A program made the position numbers and the translations under genes. A stretch of 46,732 nucleotides of DNA from Lachnospiraceae bacterium (GTDB taxonomy: Bacteria > Bacillota > Clostridia > Lachnospirales > Lachnospiraceae): positions 1 to 46,732 of the forward strand of contig JAILDL010000180.1 in the NCBI GenBank assembly GCA_024689465.1. Reading direction: 5' to 3'. This document shows, piece after piece, positions 16,266 through 25,132 of this stretch; the stretch's first letter is position 1, and every line of letters begins with the position of its first letter. The notes below the pieces were generated by a model. That model saw nothing but the letters and a program-made list of their open reading frames with translations, did not search any database and was not told the origin of the DNA.

Positions 16266-19200
16266 ATGCCGAAGAACCCCAATGTAAAGAAAGTACTTGT
16301 GATCGGTTCCGGTCCCATTGTCATCGGACAGGCAGCCGAATTTGATTATGCGGGAACCCAGGCCTGCCGTTCTCTGAAGGAAGAGGGCGTAGAGGTTGTC
16401 CTGGTCAATTCCAACCCCGCAACCATCATGACCGATAAGGATATTGCGGATGAGGTGTACATTGAGCCTCTGACCGCAGCCGTCCTGGAAAAGATCATTG
16501 AAAAGGAAAAGCCCGATTCCCTGCTGCCCAACATGGGTGGTCAGGCCGGCCTTAACCTTGGTATGGAGCTGGCAGAAAGCGGTTTTCTGGCTTCTCATAA
16601 TGTTACTCTGCTTGGTACCACAGCGGAAACCATCCGGAAAGCGGAGGATCGTCTGGAATTTAAGGAGACCATGGAAAAGATCGGGGAGCCCTGCGCGGCC
16701 TCTCTGGTGGTGGAGAATATTCCCGATGGTGTGGCATTTGCCGCACAGATCGGCTATCCTGTGGTACTGCGTCCTGCTTATACCCTGGGCGGTTCCGGCG
16801 GAGGTATCGCACATAACCAGGCACAGCTGGAGGAGATCCTTGCAAACGGCCTGCGTCTGTCCCGTGTGGGGCAGGTTCTGGTCGAGCGTTGCATCGCCGG
16901 CTGGAAGGAGATCGAATATGAGGTGATCCGGGATGCGGCCGGCAATTGCATTACCGTCTGCAACATGGAAAACCTGGATCCTGTGGGCGTACATACCGGA
17001 GACAGTATCGTCGTGGCACCCTCCCAGACTCTGGGGGATAAGGAATACCAGATGCTGCGTTCCTCTGCCCTGAACATCATCAATGAATTAAAGATCACCG
17101 GTGGCTGCAACGTGCAGTTTGCCCTGCATCCCACCAGCTTTGAATATTGTGTCATCGAGGTAAATCCCCGTGTAAGCCGCTCTTCCGCACTGGCTTCCAA
17201 GGCAACCGGTTATCCCATTGCCAAGGTGGCAGCGAAGATCGCTCTGGGCTATACCCTGGATGAGATCAAAAACGCCATTACCGGCAAGACCTATGCCAGC
17301 TTCGAACCGACTCTGGACTACTGTGTGGTAAAGATCCCCCGCCTGCCCTTTGATAAGTTCATTACGGCAAAGCGTACTCTGACCACACAGATGAAGGCAA
17401 CCGGCGAAGTCATGAGTATCTGCAGCAACTTTGAGGGCGGCCTGATGAAGGCCATCCGTTCTCTGGAGCAGCATGTGGACTGCCTGCGCAGCTACGACTT
17501 TACGGCACTGGATAAGGAGGAACTGCTGGAGCGTCTGCAGATCATAGACGATCAGCGGATCTGGGTGATCGCAGAAGCTATCCGTAAGGGCATCTCTCAG
17601 GAGCAGATCCATGAGATCACCAAGGTGGATCTGTGGTTCATCGATAAGATCGCGATCCTTACGGAGATGGAGCACCGTCTGGAAACCGAGGAGCTGACCG
17701 AAGATCTACTGAGGGAAGCAAAGCGTCTGGAATTCCCGGATACCGTTATCGCCAGACTTTCCGGTAAAAAGGAAGAAGACATCAAGGCACTTCGAGATAC
17801 CTACGGACTCCATGCGGCTTTTAAGATGGTGGATACCTGTGCGGCCGAATTTGAGGCCAGCACGCCTTATTACTACTCGGTATACGACGGAGAAAACGAA
17901 GCAACCGAGACCAGACCGGAAAAGAAGGTCCTGGTCCTTGGTTCCGGTCCCATTCGTATCGGACAGGGTGTGGAATTTGACTATTGTTCGGTGCATGCCA
18001 CCTGGGCGTTCTCCCGGGCAGGGTATGAGACCATCATCATCAACAACAATCCGGAGACGGTAAGTACCGACTTCGATATTGCGGATAAGCTTTATTTTGA
18101 GCCTTTAACACCGGAAGATGTGGAGAACGTGGTTCGCATCGAAAAGCCCGACGGCGCTGTGGTACAGTTCGGCGGACAGACTGCCATCAAGCTCACCGAG
18201 AGCCTGATGAAGATGGGCGTTCCCATCCTGGGGACCAAAGCAGAAGACGTGGATGCGGCCGAAGACCGGGAACTGTTTGACAAGATCCTGGAAGAAAATC
18301 ATATTCCCCGTGCTGCCGGCGGAACGGTCTATACCGCAGAGGAAGCCAAGGAAGTGGCCAACCGTCTGGGCTATCCCGTACTGGTGCGTCCTTCCTACGT
18401 ACTGGGCGGACAGGGCATGCAGATCGCTTTGTCCGATCAGGAGATCGAAGAATTCATGGCGGTGATCAACCGCTATGCCCAGGATCATCCCATCCTGGTA
18501 GATAAATATCTGATGGGCAAGGAGCTGGAAGTGGATGCGGTTTGCGACGGCACCGACATCCTGATCCCCGGCATTATGGAGCACATTGAGCGTACCGGTG
18601 TCCATTCCGGTGACTCGATCTCTGTTTATCCCGCACCCACTGTCAGTGAAAAGGTAAAGGCGACCATTGCCGATTATTCCTATAAGTTGGCCAAGGCTCT
18701 CCATGTGGTGGGCCTGATCAACATTCAGTTTATCGCGGTGGGAGAGGAAGTATACATCATCGAGGTAAATCCCCGTTCCTCCCGTACCGTACCTTATATC
18801 AGCAAGGTAACCGGTATCCCCATTGTGGATCTGGCTACCCAGGTGATCATCGGAAAGACCATCCGGGAACTGGGGTATGAGCCCGGTCTGCAGAAGGAAT
18901 CCAAATACATGGCCATCAAGATGCCGGTATTCTCCTTCGAGAAGATCCGCGGGGCAGAGATCAGCTTAGGACCGGAAATGAAATCCACCGGTGAGTGTCT
19001 GGGCATCGCGCAGGACTTTAAGGAAGCGCTGTATAAGGCCTTCCTGGGAGCCGGCGTTCGTCTGCCCAAGTATAAGCAGATCATCATTACCGTAAAGGAT
19101 GCGGATAAGGGTGAAGCCATAGAAATCGGTCGCCGCTTTGAAGCGCTTGGCTATACTATTTATGCCACCCGTTCCACGGCCAAAGCCCTGCAGGATGCCG

Positions 19201-19466
19201 GCGTAAAAGCCAGAAAGGTCAACAAGATCTCCCAGGAATCGCCTACCGTCATGGACCTGATCCTGGGACACAAGATCGATCTGGTCATCGATACACCCAC
19301 CCAGGGCCGGGATAAGTCCCGTGACGGCTTCCTGATCCGAAGAACCGCCATTGAGACCGGCGTAAACTGTATCACTGCCATGGATACCGCCAGGGCACTG
19401 GTCACCAGTCTGGAAAATGCCGAGCGGGAAGAGGAACTGACGCCGGTAAATATCGCCGAGATCTGA
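16266..19466 (+). CDS. carB: Carbamoyl-phosphate synthase large subunit
   Basis: A 1066-residue, full-length protein. Two homologous halves each carry an ATP-grasp unit, visible from the repeated opening VLVIGSGPIVIGQ near residue 10 and VLVLGSGPIRIGQG near 556. The paired motifs EVNPRVSRSSAL and EVNPRSSRTVPY are the metal and ATP sites. The last 130 residues form an MGS-like regulatory domain, the usual place for UMP or ornithine control. It combines bicarbonate, ammonia from CarA and two ATP to give carbamoyl phosphate. It starts 4 bp after carA with GGGGAGGAG upstream, in one transcript with purL and carA. No pyrB or arg genes are in the window. Confidence 0.96.
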   Translation: MPKNPNVKKVLVIGSGPIVIGQAAEFDYAGTQACRSLKEEGVEVVLVNSNPATIMTDKDIADEVYIEPLTAAVLEKIIEKEKPDSLLPNMGGQAGLNLGMELAESGFLASHNVTLLGTTAETIRKAEDRLEFKETMEKIGEPCAASLVVENIPDGVAFAAQIGYPVVLRPAYTLGGSGGGIAHNQAQLEEILANGLRLSRVGQVLVERCIAGWKEIEYEVIRDAAGNCITVCNMENLDPVGVHTGDSIVVAPSQTLGDKEYQMLRSSALNIINELKITGGCNVQFALHPTSFEYCVIEVNPRVSRSSALASKATGYPIAKVAAKIALGYTLDEIKNAITGKTYASFEPTLDYCVVKIPRLPFDKFITAKRTLTTQMKATGEVMSICSNFEGGLMKAIRSLEQHVDCLRSYDFTALDKEELLERLQIIDDQRIWVIAEAIRKGISQEQIHEITKVDLWFIDKIAILTEMEHRLETEELTEDLLREAKRLEFPDTVIARLSGKKEEDIKALRDTYGLHAAFKMVDTCAAEFEASTPYYYSVYDGENEATETRPEKKVLVLGSGPIRIGQGVEFDYCSVHATWAFSRAGYETIIINNNPETVSTDFDIADKLYFEPLTPEDVENVVRIEKPDGAVVQFGGQTAIKLTESLMKMGVPILGTKAEDVDAAEDRELFDKILEENHIPRAAGGTVYTAEEAKEVANRLGYPVLVRPSYVLGGQGMQIALSDQEIEEFMAVINRYAQDHPILVDKYLMGKELEVDAVCDGTDILIPGIMEHIERTGVHSGDSISVYPAPTVSEKVKATIADYSYKLAKALHVVGLINIQFIAVGEEVYIIEVNPRSSRTVPYISKVTGIPIVDLATQVIIGKTIRELGYEPGLQKESKYMAIKMPVFSFEKIRGAEISLGPEMKSTGECLGIAQDFKEALYKAFLGAGVRLPKYKQIIITVKDADKGEAIEIGRRFEALGYTIYATRSTAKALQDAGVKARKVNKISQESPTVMDLILGHKIDLVIDTPTQGRDKSRDGFLIRRTAIETGVNCITAMDTARALVTSLENAEREEELTPVNIAEI

Positions 19467-19525
19467 GTACCTTACAGAGATCGGGAAACACCGGGTGCTT
19501 TACAAGAAATGCAGAAGTAGTATAC

Positions 19526-20227
19526 ATGGAACCAAAACATAATTACCAAAAGGATCTGGATGAGATCCTTGCAGAACTGGATACGGAATATGCAAGGCAA
19601 CTGCAGGAAAACGGGCAGATCACCCCGAAAAGGCTTTTGCTCCATTCCTGCTGCGCCCCCTGCAGCAGTTACTGCCTGGAGTATCTTCGGCAGTATTTTG
19701 CCATTACCGTGCTGTATTACAATCCCAATATCACAGAGGAAGCGGAATACCAGAAGCGTCTTGCCGAAGAGATCCGTTTCATCGAAGCTTTGAACAACGT
19801 CCCCGAAGGACCGGCCACTCCCCATGATCGGGTATTTCCCATCGGGGTTTTACAATGTGACCATAAGCCGGAAGACTTTCTGGCCATCGCCAAGGGCTAT
19901 GAAGACTGCCCCGAAGGCGGAGAGCGGTGTATGCGGTGCTTCCGGCTTCGTCTGAAGGTCAGCGCCCGTGCAGCCAGGGCAGGAGCCTATGATTTCTTTA
20001 CCACCACCCTGACCATTTCGCCGCTGAAGGATGCCCAGGCATTAAATGCCATCGGACAGGCCTGCGGAGAAGAAGAGGGAGTCATGTTTTTACCCTCTGA
20101 TTTTAAGAAAAAGGGCGGCTATGCGCGGTCGGTGCAGCTCTCTGCGGAATACGGATTGTACCGGCAGGATTATTGCGGCTGCGGGTATTCCAAGGCGCAG
20201 GCCATGGAGCGCAGAGCCCGTCAATAA
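19526..20227 (+). CDS. queH: Epoxyqueuosine reductase QueH
   Basis: A 233-residue protein of the former DUF208 family. It performs the last step of queuosine synthesis in tRNA, reducing epoxyqueuosine, and replaces QueG in many Clostridia. Recognised from LLLHSCCAPCSSYCL (adjacent cysteines C42 and C43, plus C46), the PNITEEAEY block, CMRCFRLRL, and the C-terminal DYCGCGYSK. These cysteines bind an Fe-S cluster and a second metal in QueH. The gene follows carB by 59 bp and precedes argS by 70 bp. A weak AGAAG ribosome site lies upstream of ATG 19526. No other queuosine gene is in the window. Confidence 0.92.
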   Translation: MEPKHNYQKDLDEILAELDTEYARQLQENGQITPKRLLLHSCCAPCSSYCLEYLRQYFAITVLYYNPNITEEAEYQKRLAEEIRFIEALNNVPEGPATPHDRVFPIGVLQCDHKPEDFLAIAKGYEDCPEGGERCMRCFRLRLKVSARAARAGAYDFFTTTLTISPLKDAQALNAIGQACGEEEGVMFLPSDFKKKGGYARSVQLSAEYGLYRQDYCGCGYSKAQAMERRARQ

Positions 20228-20297
20228 AGACAAATGACTCTTTCCTTTTGAGCGCATTCGTTGTATCATGGGAAAATCATATTTGAAGGAGTAACTT

Positions 20298-22076
20298 ATG
20301 GAAAAATTACTGGATCGCATCTCCCGGGAGATGCAGGACGCATTTGAAAAAGCAGGATATAACAGAGAACTGGGAAGAGTTTCCATCAGTAACCGACCGG
20401 ACCTGTGCGAATACCAGTGTAACGGTGCCATGGCAGGTGCCAAGCAGTACCACTGCGCACCCATTCAGATCGCCCAGAAGGTAGCAGAGCAGTGTGCCTC
20501 TTCGGAAGCCTTTGAAAAGGTGGAGGCCGTAGCACCCGGATTCTTAAACATTACCCTTAAGGGAGAGTTTCTCAAAGACTACGTTGTTTCCATGAAAAAT
20601 TCTCCTAAGTTTGGATTGGAAAAACCGGAAAAGACGGAGAAGATCATCATTGACTACGGCGGCCCCAATGTGGCAAAGCCCCTTCATGTAGGCCACCTGC
20701 GTTCCGCCATCATCGGTCAGAGCCTGAAGCGGATCCTGCGGTATGCGGGCCATGAAGTCATCGGCGATATCCACATGGGTGACTGGGGCCTGCAGATGGG
20801 TCTGATCATTCATGAGTTCGGCATCCGTCATCCGGAATCGGTTTATCTGGACGAGAGCTATACCGGAGAATACCCTGCAGAGCCTCCCTTTACCCTGGCA
20901 GAACTGGAAGAAATCTATCCCTTTGCCAGCGGAAAATCCAAAGAGGATCCTTCTTACAAGGAAAAAGCCATGGAAGCAACCGCCAAGCTGCAAAACGGCG
21001 TGAGGGGGTACCGTGCGCTGTGGCATCATATTCTGAATGTTTCCGTTGCGGACTTAAAGCGCAACTATGATAACCTGAACGTGGATTTTGAACGCTGGAA
21101 CGGCGAATCCACTGTACATGACGTAATCCCCGGCATGGTGGAGGATATGAAGAAGGGCGGCTATGCGTATATCAGCGAAGGCGCTCTGGTGGTGGACGTA
21201 AAGGAAGAGACCGATACCAAAGAGGTTCCGCCCTGCATGATCTTAAAGAGCGACGGTGCCAGCCTTTATAACACCACGGACCTGGCCACCATCAAGGTTC
21301 GGAACGAAGAGGACCATCCCGATGAGATCATCTATGTGGTGGACAAACGGCAGGAACTGTACTTTACGCAGGTATTCCGCTGTGCACGCAAGACCCGTCT
21401 GGTAGAGGACTCCACAAAGCTTCGCTTCCTTGGCTTCGGTACCATGAACGGTGCGGACGGAAAGCCCTTTAAGACCCGTTCCGGCGGTGTCATGCGTCTG
21501 GAATACCTGATCCAGGATATTTATGAGGAGATGTACCGCAAGATCTCCGAGAACAAGACGGACGATCAGGAGATGCCTGCGCAGGAAGCAGAGCAGACTG
21601 CCAGAAAGATCGCCATGAGTGCCATCATTTACGGAGATCTTTCCAATCAGGCCTCCAAGGATTACATTTTCGATATCGATCGGTTCACTTCTTTTGAAGG
21701 AGACACCGGCCCGTACCTGCTGTATACCATGGTGCGGATCAAGTCCATTTTAAATAAGGCCAAAGGAGCCGGCATTTCTCTGGAGGATCTTACGCTGCAA
21801 AGTGCCTACGGCAGTGCCGATAAGGATCTGATGAAGCAGATCGCTTCCTTCGGCGCCTGCATGGAAAGCGCGGTAGAAGAACTGGCACCCCACAAGATCT
21901 GTGCCTTCCTCTACGACCTGGCCAATACCTTTAATCACTTCTATCACGAGACCAAGATCCTGACAGAAGAAAACACGGAAAAGAGAGATTCTTATCTGGC
22001 CCTGCTGCAGATCACCCTGGCCGTAATGGAAGACATGGTGGCGCTGCTGGGCTTTGAAGCACCGGAGCGGATGTAA
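20298..22076 (+). CDS. argS: Arginyl-tRNA synthetase
   Basis: A 592-residue class-I aminoacyl-tRNA synthetase that charges tRNA-Arg. It has an N-terminal additional domain (1-100), the HIGH signature as HVGH (130-133, in PLHVGHLRSAIIG), and the central Rossmann fold with YVVDKRQELYFTQVF. The C-terminal DALR anticodon-binding domain begins near DTGPYLLYTMVRIKSIL. Length is within the usual range. Start ATG 20298 follows GAAGGAG. The CobW-like GTPase gene starts 5 bp after the stop, so the two are co-transcribed. No T-box leader is seen in the 70 bp upstream. Confidence 0.95.
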   Translation: MEKLLDRISREMQDAFEKAGYNRELGRVSISNRPDLCEYQCNGAMAGAKQYHCAPIQIAQKVAEQCASSEAFEKVEAVAPGFLNITLKGEFLKDYVVSMKNSPKFGLEKPEKTEKIIIDYGGPNVAKPLHVGHLRSAIIGQSLKRILRYAGHEVIGDIHMGDWGLQMGLIIHEFGIRHPESVYLDESYTGEYPAEPPFTLAELEEIYPFASGKSKEDPSYKEKAMEATAKLQNGVRGYRALWHHILNVSVADLKRNYDNLNVDFERWNGESTVHDVIPGMVEDMKKGGYAYISEGALVVDVKEETDTKEVPPCMILKSDGASLYNTTDLATIKVRNEEDHPDEIIYVVDKRQELYFTQVFRCARKTRLVEDSTKLRFLGFGTMNGADGKPFKTRSGGVMRLEYLIQDIYEEMYRKISENKTDDQEMPAQEAEQTARKIAMSAIIYGDLSNQASKDYIFDIDRFTSFEGDTGPYLLYTMVRIKSILNKAKGAGISLEDLTLQSAYGSADKDLMKQIASFGACMESAVEELAPHKICAFLYDLANTFNHFYHETKILTEENTEKRDSYLALLQITLAVMEDMVALLGFEAPERM

Positions 22077-22081
22077 GCAGC

Positions 22082-23032
22082 ATGAGCGAAGAAAAACGGT
22101 ACAGAACCGCTGTCTATGTGTTCACAGGACTGTTGGACAGTGGCAAGACGACTGCCATATGTGATGTTCTTTTGAGCGGAAAGGTTCCCCTGGAAGGGAA
22201 AACCCTGATCCTTCGAACGGAAGAAGGAGAGAAGGAATACGATCTGGAAAAACTGAAAGAACTGGAGATCGCTCTTTTCGATGTGGACAATCCCTCCATG
22301 CTGGATGAAGAACTCCTGGAAACCCTGGACGATGTGTATAAGCCGGACAATGTGCTGGTGGAACTTAATGGCATGTGGGATGCCACCACGTTGTTAAATG
22401 CCCAGCTTCCCGACGGATGGGGATTCGGAACAGTCTTTGCCATCATCAATGCCCGGACCTATCCCATGTATGTGGCCAATATGCGCCAGATGATCATGAC
22501 GCCGGTTTCCATGGCGGACGTGGTTTTATTTAACCGTGTGGATCCGTCTCTTAACAAGGGAAATATCCGCAGAGCCATCCGGATCTTAAACGATGGAGCG
22601 GATGTGTATTTTATGAAGCCGGACGGCAGTCTGGATCATTCGGATGATCCCTATGAAGCGCCGGAAAAGGACGGCATTCTGGAGATCGACGAAAAGGAGT
22701 TCTGTTCCTGGTTCATCGATTGCATTGAACAGACCGAGAAGTATATCGGAAAAAAGGTACGCCTGTTAGGCTTTACCGCCCAGGGGAAGAATCTCCCGGA
22801 AGGGCAGTTTTACTTTGGTCGTATGGCCAGCATCTGCTGCGCAACAGATGCCCGCTTCGTGGGCTTTACCGCAGAGTACAAAGGACAAGTCCCTCCTCCC
22901 GGCAGTTGGTTTACCGTAACGGCCACCATAGAGCGACGGATGGCAAACGAAAAGCAGGCCATCATCCTGCTCCAAATGGAGGCCATGACGCCTGCTCCCA
23001 CTCCGGAGGACGTGTATCTGTATCTGAGTTGA
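22082..23032 (+). CDS. CobW-like GTPase fused to YcgQ/TIGR03943-type C-terminal domain
   Basis: A 316-residue protein. The N-terminal half (8-200) is a P-loop GTPase of the CobW/COG0523 type, with Walker A GLLDSGKTT (16-24), an acidic motif at E94 and NRVD (151-154) as the base-specificity motif. The CxCC metal motif of typical CobW proteins is absent. The C-terminal part (225-316) contains FYFGRMASICCATDARFVGF, which closely resembles the C-terminal domain of YcgQ/TIGR03943 proteins, normally partners of a YcgR-type permease. In other genomes these two functions are often separate neighbouring genes linked to metal (zinc) homeostasis. Here they are one chain. It starts 5 bp after argS and ends in a strong terminator. 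Role in metal handling is inferred. Confidence 0.75.
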   Translation: MSEEKRYRTAVYVFTGLLDSGKTTAICDVLLSGKVPLEGKTLILRTEEGEKEYDLEKLKELEIALFDVDNPSMLDEELLETLDDVYKPDNVLVELNGMWDATTLLNAQLPDGWGFGTVFAIINARTYPMYVANMRQMIMTPVSMADVVLFNRVDPSLNKGNIRRAIRILNDGADVYFMKPDGSLDHSDDPYEAPEKDGILEIDEKEFCSWFIDCIEQTEKYIGKKVRLLGFTAQGKNLPEGQFYFGRMASICCATDARFVGFTAEYKGQVPPPGSWFTVTATIERRMANEKQAIILLQMEAMTPAPTPEDVYLYLS

Positions 23033-23071
23033 TATATCTGAGTTGAAATAGTTGAACTGACAGTAGATCAG

Positions 23072-23100
23072 AAAAGCCGGGCAAGTTGCCCGGCTTTTTT
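23072..23100. terminator. Bidirectional terminator after the CobW-like gene
   Basis: AAAAGCCGGGCAA (23072-23084) pairs with TTGCCCGGCTTTT (23086 onward), with six T residues on the plus strand and a four-T tail on the minus strand. It separates the converging CobW-like and GH13 genes. Confidence 0.88.
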
Positions 23101-23110
23101 GATCCGTGAG

Positions 23111-25027
23111 TCACGGCAGGCACGAAGTGGTCTTCTTCCAGATACGGATCTCGTAAGGCCCCAGGGTATGCAAGGGCATCCCATCGTAGTCTGCCGTGCG
23201 GAAAACAAGTCTTGAGAGTTTGCCGGTAAACACAGGCCGGATCTCTTTCCTTCCCAGATTGCATTCGATCACAAAGACATCGGTATCATCCCATCGTTTA
23301 TAGACAAAGCGGTCTTTTTTGCGGTTTAATACTTCGAACTCACCGTAGATCAGCGCTGCGGAGGATGCACGCAGGGCAATGAGGGCCTTGTAGGCGGCGG
23401 TGACTTCGGGATGCATTTCCTGGGGCAGATAGGTGGGGATCTTGTCCACCGGGGCGAGATGCTCCGGAGAAACCGGTTTGTTCCAGGGCAGCAGTACCCG
23501 GGCATGCTCCCTTGTACCGGACAGGATCACGGCAAAGGCTTCCGCAGGAGTTTTGCCTTTTTCCAGAAGTTCTGCGTAGAGATGAGTGGATTCCACATCG
23601 GTGATCTCTTCCATGGAGGAGAAGGGATAGTTGACCAGACCCATCTCATCGCCCTGGAAGATAAAGGGCGTTCCCCGCAGGGTAAACTGCATGCCTGCCA
23701 GGAGCATGGCCACCGGTTCGTACAGGGAGGGATCCTTTGTGACCTTGCTGACCATACGGGGATTGTCATGATTGTCGTAAAACAGGCTCATGCGGCACTG
23801 ATTGCCGTAGTGCAGCATCCAGTCCGTGATATAGTCCCGGTAGTAGTTGAGATCATAAAGGTAGTCTTCAAAACGGGTATGCCCCGGGGTTTCCAGCTGA
23901 TCAAAGGAAAAGACCATATCCAGCTCGCCCCGCTCTTCCCCGGTGATCAGCTGGCACATTTTCATGCCCAGCCCGGGGGTTTCCCCCACCGAGAAGGCCT
24001 TATGAGGCGCAAACGCCCTTTCATGGAGCTCCTTCAGGTAATCGTGGAGATGGGGACCATAGTAATAATGTTCGATGCCGGTAAAGGTCATCAGGTTTCC
24101 GATGGTTTCGTTTCCCTGAGGCAGCTTTCCCTCCGAGGTCCGCTCCTTGGAGATATAGTTGATCACGTCCATACGAAAGCCGTCCACGCCCTTGTCCAGC
24201 CACCAGGAGACCATGTCTGCAATATCCTGCCGCAGGGCAGGGTTATCCCAGTTTAAGTCCATCTGCTTTTGGGAAAACAGATGAAGAGCCCACAGCTTTT
24301 CCTTTTCAAAATATTTCCAGGCGCTGCCGGAGAAGAAGGAGACCCAGTTGCCGGGAGGCGAAGCAGGATCTGCTCCCTCTTCCAGGAAATAGTAGTCTCC
24401 GTAAGGCCCCTTGGGATCTTCCAGGGCTTTTTGAAACCACAGATGCTCATCGGAGGTATGATTGACCACCAGGTCCATGATGAGGCGCATACCCCGTTTG
24501 TGGACCTCTGACAGGAGCAGATCAAAATCCTCCATGGTTCCGAAATCCGTCATGATCTTCCGATAATCCCGAATATCGTAGCCGTTATCGTCGTTGGGGG
24601 AATCATAAATGGGGGAAAGCCACAGGGCACCCACCCCCAGATCCTTCAGATAATCCAGTTTGGAAAGGATGCCTTTTAAGTCTCCTACGCCGTCTCCGTC
24701 CGCATCCATAAAGCTGCGGGGATAGATCTGGTAAAAGACCGCTTCCTTCCACCAGGCTTTTGTAATGGGAGAAGTGCCCTCTGCCGGGAGGTCCTTTTCC
24801 TGGTTGACCAGCTGCAGCAGGGTGGGGAGAAAGTCAGGATCCAGTTTGGAGCCTGCTATTTTTTCCACGCGTTTCAAAGAAAGCCGGGAGATCAGGGAAT
24901 TGGTGATCCATTTTGGGCTGATGCCCAGCTGCAGCAGGAGCTTGGCCAGAATATCATGGCCTACGGGAGTGGCATATAATGCACCGATGGTGCTGTCTTT
25001 GGTCAAGGGAGAAGAGGAACGTTTCAT
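23111..25027 (-). CDS. GH13 alpha-glucosidase (oligo-1,6-glucosidase type) with N-terminal extension
   Basis: A 638-residue cytoplasmic enzyme without signal peptide. The GH13 barrel begins near residue 93 (WWKEAVFYQIYPRSF) and holds a calcium-type loop DADGDGVGD (108-116), DLVVNH (185-190), the nucleophile D287 in GFRMDVINY, the acid/base E349 in SVGETPG, and D421 in NHDNPR. A Val directly after the nucleophile is associated with alpha-1,6 specificity in oligo-1,6-glucosidases. Residues 10-80, before the barrel, form an unusual helical extension that starts DSTIGALYATPVGHDILAKL. Typical relatives are about 550 residues and lack it. Start ATG 25027 has AAAGGA upstream. It is divergent from the GPH symporter, suggesting shared control in oligosaccharide use. 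Confidence 0.9.
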   Translation of the reverse strand: MKRSSSPLTKDSTIGALYATPVGHDILAKLLLQLGISPKWITNSLISRLSLKRVEKIAGSKLDPDFLPTLLQLVNQEKDLPAEGTSPITKAWWKEAVFYQIYPRSFMDADGDGVGDLKGILSKLDYLKDLGVGALWLSPIYDSPNDDNGYDIRDYRKIMTDFGTMEDFDLLLSEVHKRGMRLIMDLVVNHTSDEHLWFQKALEDPKGPYGDYYFLEEGADPASPPGNWVSFFSGSAWKYFEKEKLWALHLFSQKQMDLNWDNPALRQDIADMVSWWLDKGVDGFRMDVINYISKERTSEGKLPQGNETIGNLMTFTGIEHYYYGPHLHDYLKELHERAFAPHKAFSVGETPGLGMKMCQLITGEERGELDMVFSFDQLETPGHTRFEDYLYDLNYYRDYITDWMLHYGNQCRMSLFYDNHDNPRMVSKVTKDPSLYEPVAMLLAGMQFTLRGTPFIFQGDEMGLVNYPFSSMEEITDVESTHLYAELLEKGKTPAEAFAVILSGTREHARVLLPWNKPVSPEHLAPVDKIPTYLPQEMHPEVTAAYKALIALRASSAALIYGEFEVLNRKKDRFVYKRWDDTDVFVIECNLGRKEIRPVFTGKLSRLVFRTADYDGMPLHTLGPYEIRIWKKTTSCLP

Positions 25028-25068
25028 GGCACAGGTCCTTTCGTTTTCGTTCTGTTTGCCGGTGCTTA

Positions 25069-25077
25069 TGGTACAAT
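25069..25077 (+). promoter_or_regulatory. Extended -10 promoter element of the GPH/GH28 genes
   Basis: TGGTACAAT: TACAAT (25072-25077) with a TGn extension. No good -35 is present at 16-18 bp. The start site would fall near 25084, 49 nt before the symporter ATG. Confidence 0.45.
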
Positions 25078-25132
25078 AAATGAGTGATCATTTCACACAT
25101 CAACTACATTGTAGCATACAAGGAGACCTGTG

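Noticed and set aside
20228-20297. T-box or other leader before argS
   Set aside because: Only 70 bp, with no T-box core or terminator/antiterminator pair.
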